The notes below the pieces were generated by a model. It ran no database searches. It was not told where the DNA came from and was given only the letters and a program-made list of their open reading frames with translations. Below are positions 33,714 through 42,699 of a DNA stretch of 55,352 nucleotides, in pieces. Origin of the DNA: DAOSEC01 sp035362935 (lineage in GTDB: Bacteria > Bacillota_I > Bacilli_A > ML615J-28 > CAG-313); contig DAOSEC010000014.1 of assembly GCA_035362935.1 (NCBI GenBank), forward strand, positions 1-55,352, read 5' to 3'. Position 1 is the first letter of the stretch. Every line of letters starts with the position of its first letter. A program made the translations under genes and the position numbers.

Positions 33714-34784
33714 TTATCGCTTAATGTAATTTGCGTGTAATTTGTTAATTGTTTCGATACGCTTTTTCGCAAATAATTTAGCAGCTTGTTGTGTATGAAC
33801 ATCTTCGCGTTTCGCAATTCCAAAGATTTCAATTAAACGATCATAAATACGTTCAATTTCTCTTACCGCTTTATCGCGATTGTATTCTTTTAATTCATGA
33901 TATACGTTAATTAATCCTCCAGCATTGATTACAAAATCTGGAGCATATAACTTACCTTTATCTTTTAACATATTTCCATGCTTATCTTCGTCTTCTAGCA
34001 CATTGTTTGCAGTACCCGCAACAATTTTAGCTTTTAATTGTGGGATAGTCTTATCATTCATAACTGCACCTAGTGCACATGGGCAAAATACATCAACATC
34101 TTGACTATAAATATCATCTGGTTTTACTAGTTCAACTTCAGGATGTTCTCTTCTCATACGTTCAATGTGTTTTGGATTGATTTCGGTAAAGTATATTTTC
34201 TTTGCTTTGCTTTCAACTAAATGTTTGATTAGGTAGTAACCTGTTTGTCCTGCTCCTTGAACAGCAAATGTATATTTAGAAATGTCTGCATTACCAAACA
34301 CAAACTCTAAAGACGCTCTAACTCCGTGAAAAGCACCGAGTGCTGTCATTGGCGAAGGGTTACCTGATTTTCCTTCTAAACCAACTACGTAATCTGTTTC
34401 CATGCTTACATAGTCCATATCTTTTGTTGAAGTATTGACATCTTCAGCGGTAATGTATCGACCATTTAAACTTTGAACATATCGTCCAAGTGCTCTAAAA
34501 TAGCCTTCACTTTTTACAGTGCTAGCATCACCAATTAATACTGTCTTTCCTCCACCAAGATTGAGGCCAGCTGCAGCTGCTTTATAAGTCATTCCACGTG
34601 CAAGTCTTAACACGTCTAATGTAGCTGCATCTTCATCTTCGTAATTCCATAGTCTAGTACCACCAAGAGCTGGTCCAAGTGTTGTGTCATGGATACAAGT
34701 AATGCCTTTAAGGCCAGTTGTCTTGTCATAGAAATACACTAGTTGTTCATACCCGTGTTTTTCCATGTACTCAAATTTGTTCAT
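33714..34784 (-). CDS. bcd: Leucine (branched-chain amino acid) dehydrogenase
   Basis: This 356-aa Glu/Leu/Phe/Val dehydrogenase oxidatively deaminates Leu, Ile and Val with NAD+. Catalytic Lys is in GGGKTVLIGD (about residue 80), TAEDVNTSTKDMDYV is the substrate/hinge region and VQGAGQTGYYLIKHL the NAD-binding fold. The length and motifs fit the leucine type. As first gene of the operon it feeds 2-oxo acids to the downstream oxidoreductase. A consensus-like promoter and a cre-like box precede it. Confidence 0.94.
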   Translation of the reverse strand: MNKFEYMEKHGYEQLVYFYDKTTGLKGITCIHDTTLGPALGGTRLWNYEDEDAATLDVLRLARGMTYKAAAAGLNLGGGKTVLIGDASTVKSEGYFRALGRYVQSLNGRYITAEDVNTSTKDMDYVSMETDYVVGLEGKSGNPSPMTALGAFHGVRASLEFVFGNADISKYTFAVQGAGQTGYYLIKHLVESKAKKIYFTEINPKHIERMRREHPEVELVKPDDIYSQDVDVFCPCALGAVMNDKTIPQLKAKIVAGTANNVLEDEDKHGNMLKDKGKLYAPDFVINAGGLINVYHELKEYNRDKAVREIERIYDRLIEIFGIAKREDVHTQQAAKLFAKKRIETINKLHANYIKR

Positions 34785-34823
34785 AATTACCTCCTATTTA
34801 ATATCTTTCCTACGAACAATAGT

Positions 34824-34837
34824 GGAAAGCGTTTACA
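34824..34837. promoter_or_regulatory. cre-like (CcpA) site
   Basis: GGAAAGCGTTTACA matches the cre consensus TGWAARCGNWWWCA at 13 of 14 positions. It lies just downstream of the -10 box, a typical place for carbon catabolite repression. Confidence 0.6.
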
Positions 34838-34842
34838 GGAAT

Positions 34843-34871
34843 ATTATAACATTTTTATTCCTTTTTTCCAA
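34843..34871 (-). promoter_or_regulatory. Promoter of the branched-chain oxidation operon
   Basis: TTGGAA (34866-34871), a 17-bp spacer and TATAAT (34843-34848) upstream of leucine dehydrogenase. Confidence 0.75.
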
Positions 34872-34895
34872 CTAAAATTTGATATTTCTACACAA

Positions 34896-34942
34896 ATAAA
34901 AACACATAGATGAAAACCATTTTCAGGTGATTTCCTATGTGT
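34896..34942 (-). terminator. Terminator of the ogt transcript
   Basis: ACACATAG (34902-34909) pairs with CTATGTGT (34935-34942). On the minus strand a TTTTTATTTG run follows. Confidence 0.65.
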
Positions 34943-34955
34943 TTTTTCTTATGTT

Positions 34956-35423
34956 TTAAAGTCTTGCAACTTTTTTTTCGTGCTCTAATAACCAAGCTTT
35001 TAGATCAATTCTGCCAGCATAACCAACTAATCTTCCATCAGAACCTATCACACGGTGACATGGTATGATAATACCAATTTTATTTACACGATTCGCGTTT
35101 CCAACTGCTCTGACTGCCTTTTCTCTCCCAATCATCTTAGCTTCCTCTTTGTACGAAATTGTTTTTCCATAAGGAATACGTAACATTGCATTTAAACAAT
35201 CCACCTGAAAAGGGGTACCATAGAGTCTTAATGGTAACTCGAATTCTCTTCTCGTTCCTTTAAAATATTCATCAAGTTGCTGTTTTGCTTCATTGGTTAG
35301 ATGATTTGAAGAAACATCATTCGCCATATGATCAATAAAGGAAACACCAATAACTTGATTTTCATTAGCCTCTATTTTTATATAACCCACAGGGGATAGA
35401 TAATAGTCAACAAAAACATTCAT
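34956..35423 (-). CDS. ogt: Methylated-DNA-protein-cysteine methyltransferase
   Basis: This 155-aa suicide DNA repair protein removes O6-alkyl groups from guanine. The acceptor Cys is in IPCHRVIG near residue 122, and the helix-turn-helix reads GTPFQVDCLNAMLRIPYGKTISY. The DYYLSPVGYIKI N-terminus is typical of Ogt. It starts 11 bp after the stop of the rRNA methyltransferase gene and is likely co-transcribed. Confidence 0.94.
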   Translation of the reverse strand: MNVFVDYYLSPVGYIKIEANENQVIGVSFIDHMANDVSSNHLTNEAKQQLDEYFKGTRREFELPLRLYGTPFQVDCLNAMLRIPYGKTISYKEEAKMIGREKAVRAVGNANRVNKIGIIIPCHRVIGSDGRLVGYAGRIDLKAWLLEHEKKVARL

Positions 35424-35434
35424 AGATCATTCTC

Positions 35435-36601
35435 CTATAGTACTCGTGCAATCATGCATTTTAAGTAGAATGATTCATCCGTTGCAATCAAGGACAAATG
35501 GTCTTTTGACTGTGTTCGAAACTCAACCATTTGAATCACTCGTTTGCTATCGATTGAAGCATCCACCAGCATTTGCATAAATAGCGCTGGAGTTAAGTGT
35601 TGTGAACAAGAAAACGTAATCAAATAGCCACCAGATTTAATAATTTTCATTGCGGACAAATTAATTTCTTTGTACCCACGATATGCAGAATCTACTGTTC
35701 CTTTGGACTTTGTGAATGCTGGAGGATCAAGAATGATGACATCAAACATTTCATTTTCTTTGTGATATTGTCTTAAGAAGTGAAATACATCACCTACTTG
35801 AGTTTTTACATTCTTGAAGTTATTCAGTTTGATGTTTGCTTCAATGTTTTTAACAGCCTGCTCCGATATATCCAAAGCAGTTACTTCTTTTGCTCCATAC
35901 TGAGCAGCATGCAAAGCAAATCCACCTGTGTGTGAAAAACAATCTAAAACCTTCATTCCTCTTACATACGGCTCAATCGCTTTTCGGTTATCTTGTTGAT
36001 CCAAAAAATATCCAGTTTTTTGACCATTTTCAAGATCGACTTGTAGAGTTATTCCGTTTTCTTTTATTTTTACAACAGGATTAAACGATTTTCCAATGAA
36101 ACCTTTTTTTAGTTCAAGACCTTCTTTTTCTCTAACTGGAACATCGTTTCTTTCATAAATCCCCAATGGATGAAACAACTCTTCCAATACTTCACAAATT
36201 ATATTTTTTCGTAAATCCATCCCGAAAGATAGCGTTTGGATTACAAAATATTGATCATACTTATCAATAATGAGTCCAGGTAATAAATCGGATTCACCAA
36301 ATACAACTCGATATGCATTTTGATATCCAACACGCACTCGGTGTGAATTCGCTTGGCGGATACGCTCTTTGAAAAACTCTTTATTGATAAAAACATCTTC
36401 TCTTGATAAAACACGTACAATAATTTTTGAGTTTAGATTAATAAACCCCTTGGCTACAAACTCGCCTTCAAATGAAACCACATCGACTATATCTCCATTT
36501 TCAACATTACCTTGAAAATGATGAACTTCGTTGGAAAATATCCATGGATGACCATCTTGAATTCTTAAGTGTTCTTTTTTCTTTAATATAACCTTTGTCA
36601 T
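35435..36601 (-). CDS. RlmI-like rRNA cytosine methyltransferase (PUA + class I MTase)
   Basis: This 388-aa COG1092 protein has an N-terminal PUA domain (GHPWIFSNEVHHFQGNVENGDIVDVVS), the EEHVD-like middle and a Rossmann methyltransferase with VLDCFSHTGGFALHAA, LDISEQAVKNIEANI and catalytic-loop LDPPAFTKSKG. RlmI of E. coli makes m5C1962 in 23S rRNA; the exact base here is inferred. Confidence 0.85.
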   Translation of the reverse strand: MTKVILKKKEHLRIQDGHPWIFSNEVHHFQGNVENGDIVDVVSFEGEFVAKGFINLNSKIIVRVLSREDVFINKEFFKERIRQANSHRVRVGYQNAYRVVFGESDLLPGLIIDKYDQYFVIQTLSFGMDLRKNIICEVLEELFHPLGIYERNDVPVREKEGLELKKGFIGKSFNPVVKIKENGITLQVDLENGQKTGYFLDQQDNRKAIEPYVRGMKVLDCFSHTGGFALHAAQYGAKEVTALDISEQAVKNIEANIKLNNFKNVKTQVGDVFHFLRQYHKENEMFDVIILDPPAFTKSKGTVDSAYRGYKEINLSAMKIIKSGGYLITFSCSQHLTPALFMQMLVDASIDSKRVIQMVEFRTQSKDHLSLIATDESFYLKCMIARVL

Positions 36602-36629
36602 CTCCTATATGTCCTTTCCAAAACAGTAC

Positions 36630-37664
36630 TTACCATACATTCTTTACCTTTTCTGCAAATCCTAATAACCTATTCACATCTATAATGGATCCGTCATCTA
36701 AAACAACCGTTCCTGTGTAGTATCCGAAGACTTGATGCTGGTTGCTTGATACAACTAATGCTGTAGATAAGCTACTGCGATCAATAATTGGCTCAAAATC
36801 CATTTCGAACCTTCCATCATTGGATGTAAATTTCCATGGTTTTAAATAATCTTCTTTTCCAGAACCATTTAATGGAATGTGAAAAGAAACTTGATCAAGC
36901 TTATGAGCAACTCCATCAATAAATAACATATTTTCTGTTGCTGATGAGGTATCGCCAAAACCATATCCAATATTAAACCCAAATCGCTTTTGATTAATAT
37001 ATCCGTTTGCTGCTCCCCAATACCATGTATTTTTTCTTGGCCAAACGCCACGTCCCCAATCTAGAATTGCAAGACTATCTGATTTATCAAACAAATATTC
37101 ATCACCGCGGTAACGAACTCTACCAGCCGCAATCATACCGATGATTTTTTGATTATAATAGAATGCCCGTTTACTTTCTTTAAATGGTGTTACAATGACC
37201 ATAGAATCTTTCGGCTCGTTGGTCAATCCAACATCGACATGAAGACTTGTCGTTCGATAAAAATTTTGCATATTAAATTTTAATCTGCGATTTTTTCCGT
37301 CATGTGAAAACTCTAACTTCACTTTTTTATTCTGAAATTTCAGGTTGCCTTGTGTTGAACTGCTAGGTAATTTTAATTTACCCATTGTGAGAAACGGCAT
37401 GATGGATTCTGTTTTTTGGATTCTTTTTTCAAAGTCAATAAATGTAGCACTAATTAAACCCATATATGAGTTATCAGCGACTGTTAATGCGACTGCGAAC
37501 TTTTCATTGTAAATCAAGTAATAGTCCCACTCTTTTATTCTTAATCTGTTTCCTTTTATGTGTTTACGACTATATTCTAGTAGGGGAGTTTTGGCATATC
37601 CAACCTGATTCAAATATCCTGAATCGTTTAATAATCTAGATTTTTCAATGATTTCTTTATTCAT
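36630..37664 (-). CDS. DUF2804 family protein
   Basis: This 344-aa predominantly beta protein has the DUF2804 hallmarks: LDWGRGVWPRKNTWYWGAANG near residues 205-225 and WDYYLIYN...VALTVADNSYMGLISATF earlier. It has no signal peptide. The family is widespread in Firmicutes and actinobacteria without known function; its lipocalin-like pattern suggests lipid or small-molecule handling. A GAGGGG site precedes the ATG. Confidence 0.82.
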   Translation of the reverse strand: MNKEIIEKSRLLNDSGYLNQVGYAKTPLLEYSRKHIKGNRLRIKEWDYYLIYNEKFAVALTVADNSYMGLISATFIDFEKRIQKTESIMPFLTMGKLKLPSSSTQGNLKFQNKKVKLEFSHDGKNRRLKFNMQNFYRTTSLHVDVGLTNEPKDSMVIVTPFKESKRAFYYNQKIIGMIAAGRVRYRGDEYLFDKSDSLAILDWGRGVWPRKNTWYWGAANGYINQKRFGFNIGYGFGDTSSATENMLFIDGVAHKLDQVSFHIPLNGSGKEDYLKPWKFTSNDGRFEMDFEPIIDRSSLSTALVVSSNQHQVFGYYTGTVVLDDGSIIDVNRLLGFAEKVKNVW

Positions 37665-37769
37665 AACTTACCCCTCTCTTTCTATTATTATTCTATCATA
37701 CTTTTCTTTTTAATACCATTACTTTTGAATTCTACTATGAATAATGCAGTTATGATTAAAAAAGTAATT

Positions 37770-37785
37770 GTTAGCAATTGCTAAC
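37770..37785. promoter_or_regulatory. Metalloregulator box upstream of sodA
   Basis: GTTAGCAATTGCTAAC is a perfect 16-bp palindrome, 17 bp upstream of the sodA -35. Its near-identical partner is the feoA dyad at 24175-24190. Confidence 0.68.
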
Positions 37786-37802
37786 TTTTAAGTGCATATG
37801 AT

Positions 37803-37831
37803 TTGAAATTAGCTCGATTGAGTGTTAAAAT
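37803..37831 (+). promoter_or_regulatory. sodA promoter
   Basis: TTGAAA (37803-37808), 17-bp spacer, TAAAAT (37826-37831). An AAGGAGG site lies near 37848. Confidence 0.7.
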
Positions 37832-37863
37832 GAATATGTAAACTTTTAAGGAGGAAAATAAAA

Positions 37864-38475
37864 ATGAAACACACATTACCAACATTACCTTACAATTATA
37901 ACGCACTAGAACCATTTTTTGATGAGATGACAATGACAATACATCATTCAAAACATCACCAAGCATATGTAGATAATTTAAATGCTGCATTAGACAAACA
38001 TCCTGAGTGGTATGAAAAAGATCTAGTCACTATTCTAAAAAACTTAGAGTCTCTACCTTCAGACATTCAAATGGCTGTAAGAAACAACGGTGGCGGACAC
38101 TTTAACCACAGTCTGTTTTGGAACTTATTACAAGTAAACAATGGCGTAGGTCCAAAGGGCCCATTAGCACAAGCAATTACATCAACATTTGGATCAATGG
38201 AAGCATTCAAAGAACAATTTGAGACAGCTGGAAAAACTCGATTCGGAAGTGGTTGGGCTTGGTTAATTGTCACAAAAGAGAAAACATTAAAAGTTCTTTC
38301 AACTCCAAACCAAGACACACCGCTTAATGAAGGAACTCCAATTCTTGCATTAGACGTTTGGGAACATGCCTATTATTTGAAATATCAAAATCGCAGACCT
38401 GATTTCATCAAAGCATTTTGGAATGTTGTAAATTGGAATAAAGTAGAATCTTTATTTGCAGAAGCAATGAAATAA
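37864..38475 (+). CDS. sodA: Iron/manganese superoxide dismutase
   Basis: This 203-aa Fe/Mn SOD has the metal ligands in order: TIHHSKHHQAYVDNLN (His), GGGHFNHSLFW (His), DVWEHAYYLKYQNRR (Asp and His). The metal cannot be fixed by eye. It is one of few plus-strand genes and is transcribed alone. The shared dyad with feoA suggests iron- or manganese-responsive expression. Confidence 0.96.
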   Translation: MKHTLPTLPYNYNALEPFFDEMTMTIHHSKHHQAYVDNLNAALDKHPEWYEKDLVTILKNLESLPSDIQMAVRNNGGGHFNHSLFWNLLQVNNGVGPKGPLAQAITSTFGSMEAFKEQFETAGKTRFGSGWAWLIVTKEKTLKVLSTPNQDTPLNEGTPILALDVWEHAYYLKYQNRRPDFIKAFWNVVNWNKVESLFAEAMK

Positions 38476-38481
38476 TAACAA

Positions 38482-38512
38482 AAAATGTCAAACTTAATCG
38501 TTTGACATTTTT
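38482..38512. terminator. Bidirectional terminator between sodA and pdxT
   Basis: AAAATGTCAAAC (38482-38493) pairs with GTTTGACATTTT (38500-38511) between convergent stops. Confidence 0.88.
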
Positions 38513-39073
38513 TTATATCATTTTAATGAATAGTTCGTGCATTCTTGTATCATTTGTTAGTTCTGGATGAAAAGAAGTTACAAGCATATTGGCTTGGCGT
38601 GCCGCCACAATTTGTTCATCAATGGAAGATAGGATTTCCACATTTTGTCCAACATGTTTAATATATGGAGCACGAATAAAGACAGCAGGAAACTCTAGTT
38701 TCAAACCTTTTATTGATAAGTTTGTTTTAAAACTTGCCAACTGCTTACCATAGGCATTTCTTCGAACTTCAATATCCATTACCGGAATATGAGTAGTGTC
38801 ACTACCTTCAATTGTTTTTGCTAACACAATCATACCAGCACAAGTTCCCCATACAGGTAGTCCTGATTTGATTTTGGATGTTAATGGTTGTAATAAGTTC
38901 ATTTCTTTGATGAGTTTTCCGATAACAGTGGATTCACCACCTGGTATGATCAAACCATCTACTTCATTCAATTCCGATTCATATCGAACTTCAATGGCTT
39001 TAACCCCTAGTGAATTTAGCATCTTTATATGTTCTTTGAAAGCCCCCTGCATTGCAAGGACTCCAATCGTCAT
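38513..39073 (-). CDS. pdxT: Pyridoxal 5'-phosphate synthase glutaminase subunit
   Basis: This 186-aa class I glutamine amidotransferase delivers ammonia to PdxS. GVLAMQGAFKEH opens the protein, PGGESTVIGKL and the nucleophile in WGTCAGM follow, and SFHPELTND carries the His/Glu of the triad. It starts 1 bp after pdxS. Confidence 0.96.
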   Translation of the reverse strand: MTIGVLAMQGAFKEHIKMLNSLGVKAIEVRYESELNEVDGLIIPGGESTVIGKLIKEMNLLQPLTSKIKSGLPVWGTCAGMIVLAKTIEGSDTTHIPVMDIEVRRNAYGKQLASFKTNLSIKGLKLEFPAVFIRAPYIKHVGQNVEILSSIDEQIVAARQANMLVTSFHPELTNDTRMHELFIKMI

Positions 39074-39074
39074 A

Positions 39075-39953
39075 CTACCAACCTCTTCCAGCTAGTTTCT
39101 TTTCATCTTCCATAGATGAAACAGCAATACCACTCATTGCTTCTCCTAGTCCTTCGGAAATTTCGGCCAATTTTTTCGGGTCATTATAATAAGTTACTGC
39201 TTGAACAATTGCTCTAGCGCGTTTTTCTGGGTTTTGTGACTTGAAGATACCTGATCCAACAAAAACTCCATCGCATCCAAGTTGCATCATTAATGCCGCA
39301 TCCGCAGGAGTTGCAATCCCTCCAGCTGCAAAATTAACGACCGGAAGTGTACCATTTTTGTGAACATATTGAATCAAGTCAAATGGAGCTCCCATTTCCT
39401 TTGCGATAGTCATTAACTCTTCACTACTTGCTGATACAACACGTCTAATATCGGTTGTCACGGTTCTCATATGCTTTACCGCCTCAACAACATCACCGGT
39501 TCCTGCTTCTCCTTTTGTACGAATCATTGCTGCACCTTCTCCAATGCGTCTAAGTGCTTCACCAAGATTACGTGCTCCACAAACAAATGGAACGTTAAAC
39601 TTCGTTTTATCAATGTGATAAATATTATCTGCCGGAGTTAACACTTCACTTTCATCGATATAATCTACCTCAAGTGCTTCTAATATCTGAGCTTCAACAA
39701 AATGTCCAATACGAACCTTCGCCATAACGGGAATGGATACTGCTGCTTGAATTTCTTTAATCATCTTCGGATCTGACATTCTCGCAACTCCACCATCACG
39801 GCGAATATCGGATGGTACTCGCTCTAATGCCATAACCGCACATGCACCAGCAGCTTCTGCTATCTTTGCCTCTTTCGCGTTCGTTACGTCCATGATAACG
39901 CCACCTTTAAACATTTGTGCTAAATTTTTGTTCAATTCATATCTATTTTCCAT
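39075..39953 (-). CDS. pdxS: Pyridoxal 5'-phosphate synthase subunit PdxS
   Basis: This 292-aa (beta/alpha)8 synthase builds PLP from ribose 5-phosphate, glyceraldehyde 3-phosphate and ammonia. Conserved runs MKGGVIMDV-like MFKGGVIMDVTN, VMALERVPSDIR, MAKVRIGHFVEAQILEAL and NFAAGGIATPADAALMM are present. The start at 39953 is set by AGGAGG 5 nt upstream. PLP supplies the downstream CysK and other enzymes. Confidence 0.97.
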   Translation of the reverse strand: MENRYELNKNLAQMFKGGVIMDVTNAKEAKIAEAAGACAVMALERVPSDIRRDGGVARMSDPKMIKEIQAAVSIPVMAKVRIGHFVEAQILEALEVDYIDESEVLTPADNIYHIDKTKFNVPFVCGARNLGEALRRIGEGAAMIRTKGEAGTGDVVEAVKHMRTVTTDIRRVVSASSEELMTIAKEMGAPFDLIQYVHKNGTLPVVNFAAGGIATPADAALMMQLGCDGVFVGSGIFKSQNPEKRARAIVQAVTYYNDPKKLAEISEGLGEAMSGIAVSSMEDEKKLAGRGW

Positions 39954-40043
39954 CATATCCTCCTTAGATATCAAACAACCATTGGTTGATTTCTTATATG
40001 TATATTATATACGATAATCATTCATTTTTCAATGATTTCATAT

Positions 40044-40075
40044 AGAAAGAAAAGGAAGACACCACTGTCTTCCTT
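40044..40075 (-). terminator. Terminator of the DUF2177-DhaL/DegV-DUF1295 operon
   Basis: AAGGAAGAC (40052-40060) pairs with GTCTTCCTT (40067-40075) and is followed on the minus strand by TTCTTTC. Confidence 0.72.
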
Positions 40076-40082
40076 ACATCAT

Positions 40083-40886
40083 TTATTTTTTGGGAAACCA
40101 AGGGATAAACATACTAGTTTTTTTGGCATATTCTTGAAACGCAGGGTTGTCTTTGTATTTTCGTTCTAGAAGTGGTACTCCTGATACATAAACTAATAAA
40201 TATGTTATCACGACTGGACTAATTAATCCAATAATGCCTGGCCGAGTGGTTGAGAACACAGAAACAAAGAAGATTCCCCACCACATTAGAGCTTCTCCAA
40301 AATAGTTTGGATGTCTAGTGTATTTCCATAATCCGGAAGACATAATCTTACCTTTGTTCGCTGAATCTTTTTTAAAGGTTTTTAATTGAGCATCTCCGAC
40401 AGATTCAAATATGAAACCGATTATCCATACCAGTATTCCTAGAATGATAAGAATTGTAGAACTAGTATCAAGTGTTTGCTTAGCATATACATTAGTTAAA
40501 ATAATAGATGTTGAGATGATAAACATAAAGATGGCTTGTAACATAAACACTTGAAAAAACGCCTTCAATGCAACATGTTTCGTTCCCCACTGTTTTCTAA
40601 AATTAACATATCGATAATCCTCTGGTTTGTTCCAGTTTCTGATTGAGATGTAGAAAAATAATCTTAGACCCCAAACAGCTGTAAGCGCTGTAACAACCAA
40701 ACTTGGCCAATATAACTGATTAGACTCAAAATACGAAATTAGGAAGGTTGCAATTGCTACAATAACAAATCCAAGTCCCCACCCTATGTCAACAATAGAA
40801 TTATTCTTTTTGATTTGAGCAATCACGAAAAAGATTAAAAAATAAACAAATATGATTAGACCAGAGTAAATAAATAATTGATTCAT
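40083..40886 (-). CDS. DUF1295 steroid-reductase-like membrane protein
   Basis: This 267-aa protein has about seven membrane helices of the DUF1295/steroid 5-alpha-reductase-like class. SIVDIGWGLGFV near the start and SSGLWKYTRHPNYFGEALMWWGIFF near residues 185-210 are the signatures. Family members are thought to reduce or bind lipid-type substrates with NADPH. It follows the DhaL-DegV gene by 7 bp, so the same operon concerns fatty-acid or lipid chemistry. Confidence 0.85.
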   Translation of the reverse strand: MNQLFIYSGLIIFVYFLIFFVIAQIKKNNSIVDIGWGLGFVIVAIATFLISYFESNQLYWPSLVVTALTAVWGLRLFFYISIRNWNKPEDYRYVNFRKQWGTKHVALKAFFQVFMLQAIFMFIISTSIILTNVYAKQTLDTSSTILIILGILVWIIGFIFESVGDAQLKTFKKDSANKGKIMSSGLWKYTRHPNYFGEALMWWGIFFVSVFSTTRPGIIGLISPVVITYLLVYVSGVPLLERKYKDNPAFQEYAKKTSMFIPWFPKK

Positions 40887-40893
40887 ACGTCAC

Positions 40894-42675
40894 CTACTTT
40901 GTGATGTACGCAATCGCAACAGTCCCAAGACCTGCGCTCATTGCGACAATTGGAGAAATGTCCATAATATATGATGGTTTTAATCCTGTCATTTTAGTAA
41001 AAATTGCTTCATATTCCAATGCTCGATCCATCGCTTTGCCATGGACTATTGCATATCGTTCAATCCCTACTTCTTGCATCACTTTTTTTACATGTGCTTT
41101 TATCTTTTTTGTGCTGGAAGAGATGGAAAATGCTTTGTCAAAGATAATGCCTTTTCCATTTTCATCGATTGAAATGACTGGCTTTAAGTTTAGCACTTTG
41201 CCTACTATTCCAGTTACTTTGCTAACACGACCAGACCGAACCATATACTTTAGTGTCTTAACACTAACTAGAATTTTTGTTTTAGGAATTAAATTCTCTA
41301 TTAGATCAACAATTTCATCAAAAGATTTACCTTTTGATATTTCTTCCGATGCTCTCATTACAAGGAGTCCTTCAGCACCAGAATTTTGCTTAGAGTTTAT
41401 CACTCTAATTTTTTTATTGAGCTCTAGGAATTTCTTTGTTGCTTGTTCAAAAACACTGTTCGTTCCAGACATTTCTTTGGATACAGTCAAAACAATGATT
41501 TCATCATAGTAACTAGTTAAGAAATTAAAAAAGTTTTCAATATGTTTTAAGTTCGGTTGGGCTGATGTAGGATATACTGTTAACTCATCCATCAATCGAT
41601 AAAAACTCTCTGACGTTATTGTTAGTTTATCATAATAGTTGCTATCTTCAATGATTAAATTCATCGGAACAACATATATTTGATGTTCATCAACATATGA
41701 TTGTGGTAAATCTGCGATAGAATCTGTCACTAATGCAATCTTGTGTTTTCTATTGTGAGCTGCTTCGTATTGCATTCTCATATCGTCAACTTTTTGTTGT
41801 AGTATTTTACCATGATTTCTTAATTCATAAAAGAAGTCTTGTGGTTCATTGGTATGAATGTGCAATCGAACCTTCTCATCATTACCTGCAATCACCAAAC
41901 TATCACCGAACTTTGCGACTGCTTGTTTTATCACATTCGCATTTAAATTCAATCCGCCAATTAGAGCCTCTGTGCAATAGCGGTTGTGTAGGCTTTCTTC
42001 CCCATGATCAGGCAAATCAATTGCTGTAGTAACCTCATCTTTGCTTTTTATATTTTTAGATACAACTCCAGTTTTAATGAATTTAACGAAACCCTCTACG
42101 AAATGAACAAATCCTTTTGCTCCAGCATCTACTACATGAGAATCTTGTAGAACTTTTAACTTTTTTGTTGTTTCTAAGAGTGATTTTTTAGCAACTTCAA
42201 ACGCTTTTGTTAGCAAATCAAGAAAATCAATGGCCGTTTCTTTTAAATTATATATCGCCTCAGACCATTCTCTCATTACTGTTATCATTGTCCCTTCAAC
42301 CGGATTAGAGATAGCACCATATGCAAATGGAACGGCTTCTTTAACAGATGTAGCGAAATCATCAATGGTTATCTCGTTTTTGTCTTCTATATGTATCATC
42401 ATGCCATTGATGTATTGTGCAAAAATGATACCTGAATTCCCTCTTGCTCCAACCAAAGCAGCATCTGCAATTGATCGCATTGTCTTCTTAGTAGTTGCTT
42501 CCACTTTTGCTTCCTCAATAATTGAAGTCATCAAGGATGCAAGATTCGTACCAGTATCACCATCTGGGACTGGAAAAACATTAATTTCATTTAGATGAGT
42601 TTTTTGTAAAATAACTTCATTTGCCCCTGACACAAACGAGTAATACACTTTTTCGTTGTCTAATTGTCGAATCAT
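40894..42675 (-). CDS. DhaL (FakA-like)-DegV (FakB-like) fusion protein
   Basis: This 593-aa protein joins two parts normally encoded separately. Residues 1 to about 205 are a DhaL/DAK2 kinase domain (NVFPVPDGDTGTNLASLM, the Mg-ATP Asp loop; ALVGARGNSGIIFAQY; NPVEGTMITVM). A linker domain follows. Residues from about 310 to the end are a DegV fatty-acid-binding domain (ALVTDSIADLP, PTSAQP, SKEMSGTNS, LKYMVRSGRVSK). In Staphylococcus FakA phosphorylates the fatty acid held by FakB, so this fusion should be a self-contained fatty acid kinase. A GAGGAGG site precedes the ATG. Confidence 0.9.
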   Translation of the reverse strand: MIRQLDNEKVYYSFVSGANEVILQKTHLNEINVFPVPDGDTGTNLASLMTSIIEEAKVEATTKKTMRSIADAALVGARGNSGIIFAQYINGMMIHIEDKNEITIDDFATSVKEAVPFAYGAISNPVEGTMITVMREWSEAIYNLKETAIDFLDLLTKAFEVAKKSLLETTKKLKVLQDSHVVDAGAKGFVHFVEGFVKFIKTGVVSKNIKSKDEVTTAIDLPDHGEESLHNRYCTEALIGGLNLNANVIKQAVAKFGDSLVIAGNDEKVRLHIHTNEPQDFFYELRNHGKILQQKVDDMRMQYEAAHNRKHKIALVTDSIADLPQSYVDEHQIYVVPMNLIIEDSNYYDKLTITSESFYRLMDELTVYPTSAQPNLKHIENFFNFLTSYYDEIIVLTVSKEMSGTNSVFEQATKKFLELNKKIRVINSKQNSGAEGLLVMRASEEISKGKSFDEIVDLIENLIPKTKILVSVKTLKYMVRSGRVSKVTGIVGKVLNLKPVISIDENGKGIIFDKAFSISSSTKKIKAHVKKVMQEVGIERYAIVHGKAMDRALEYEAIFTKMTGLKPSYIMDISPIVAMSAGLGTVAIAYITK

Positions 42676-42699
42676 AATTGTTCATCCTCCTCGTGATTT

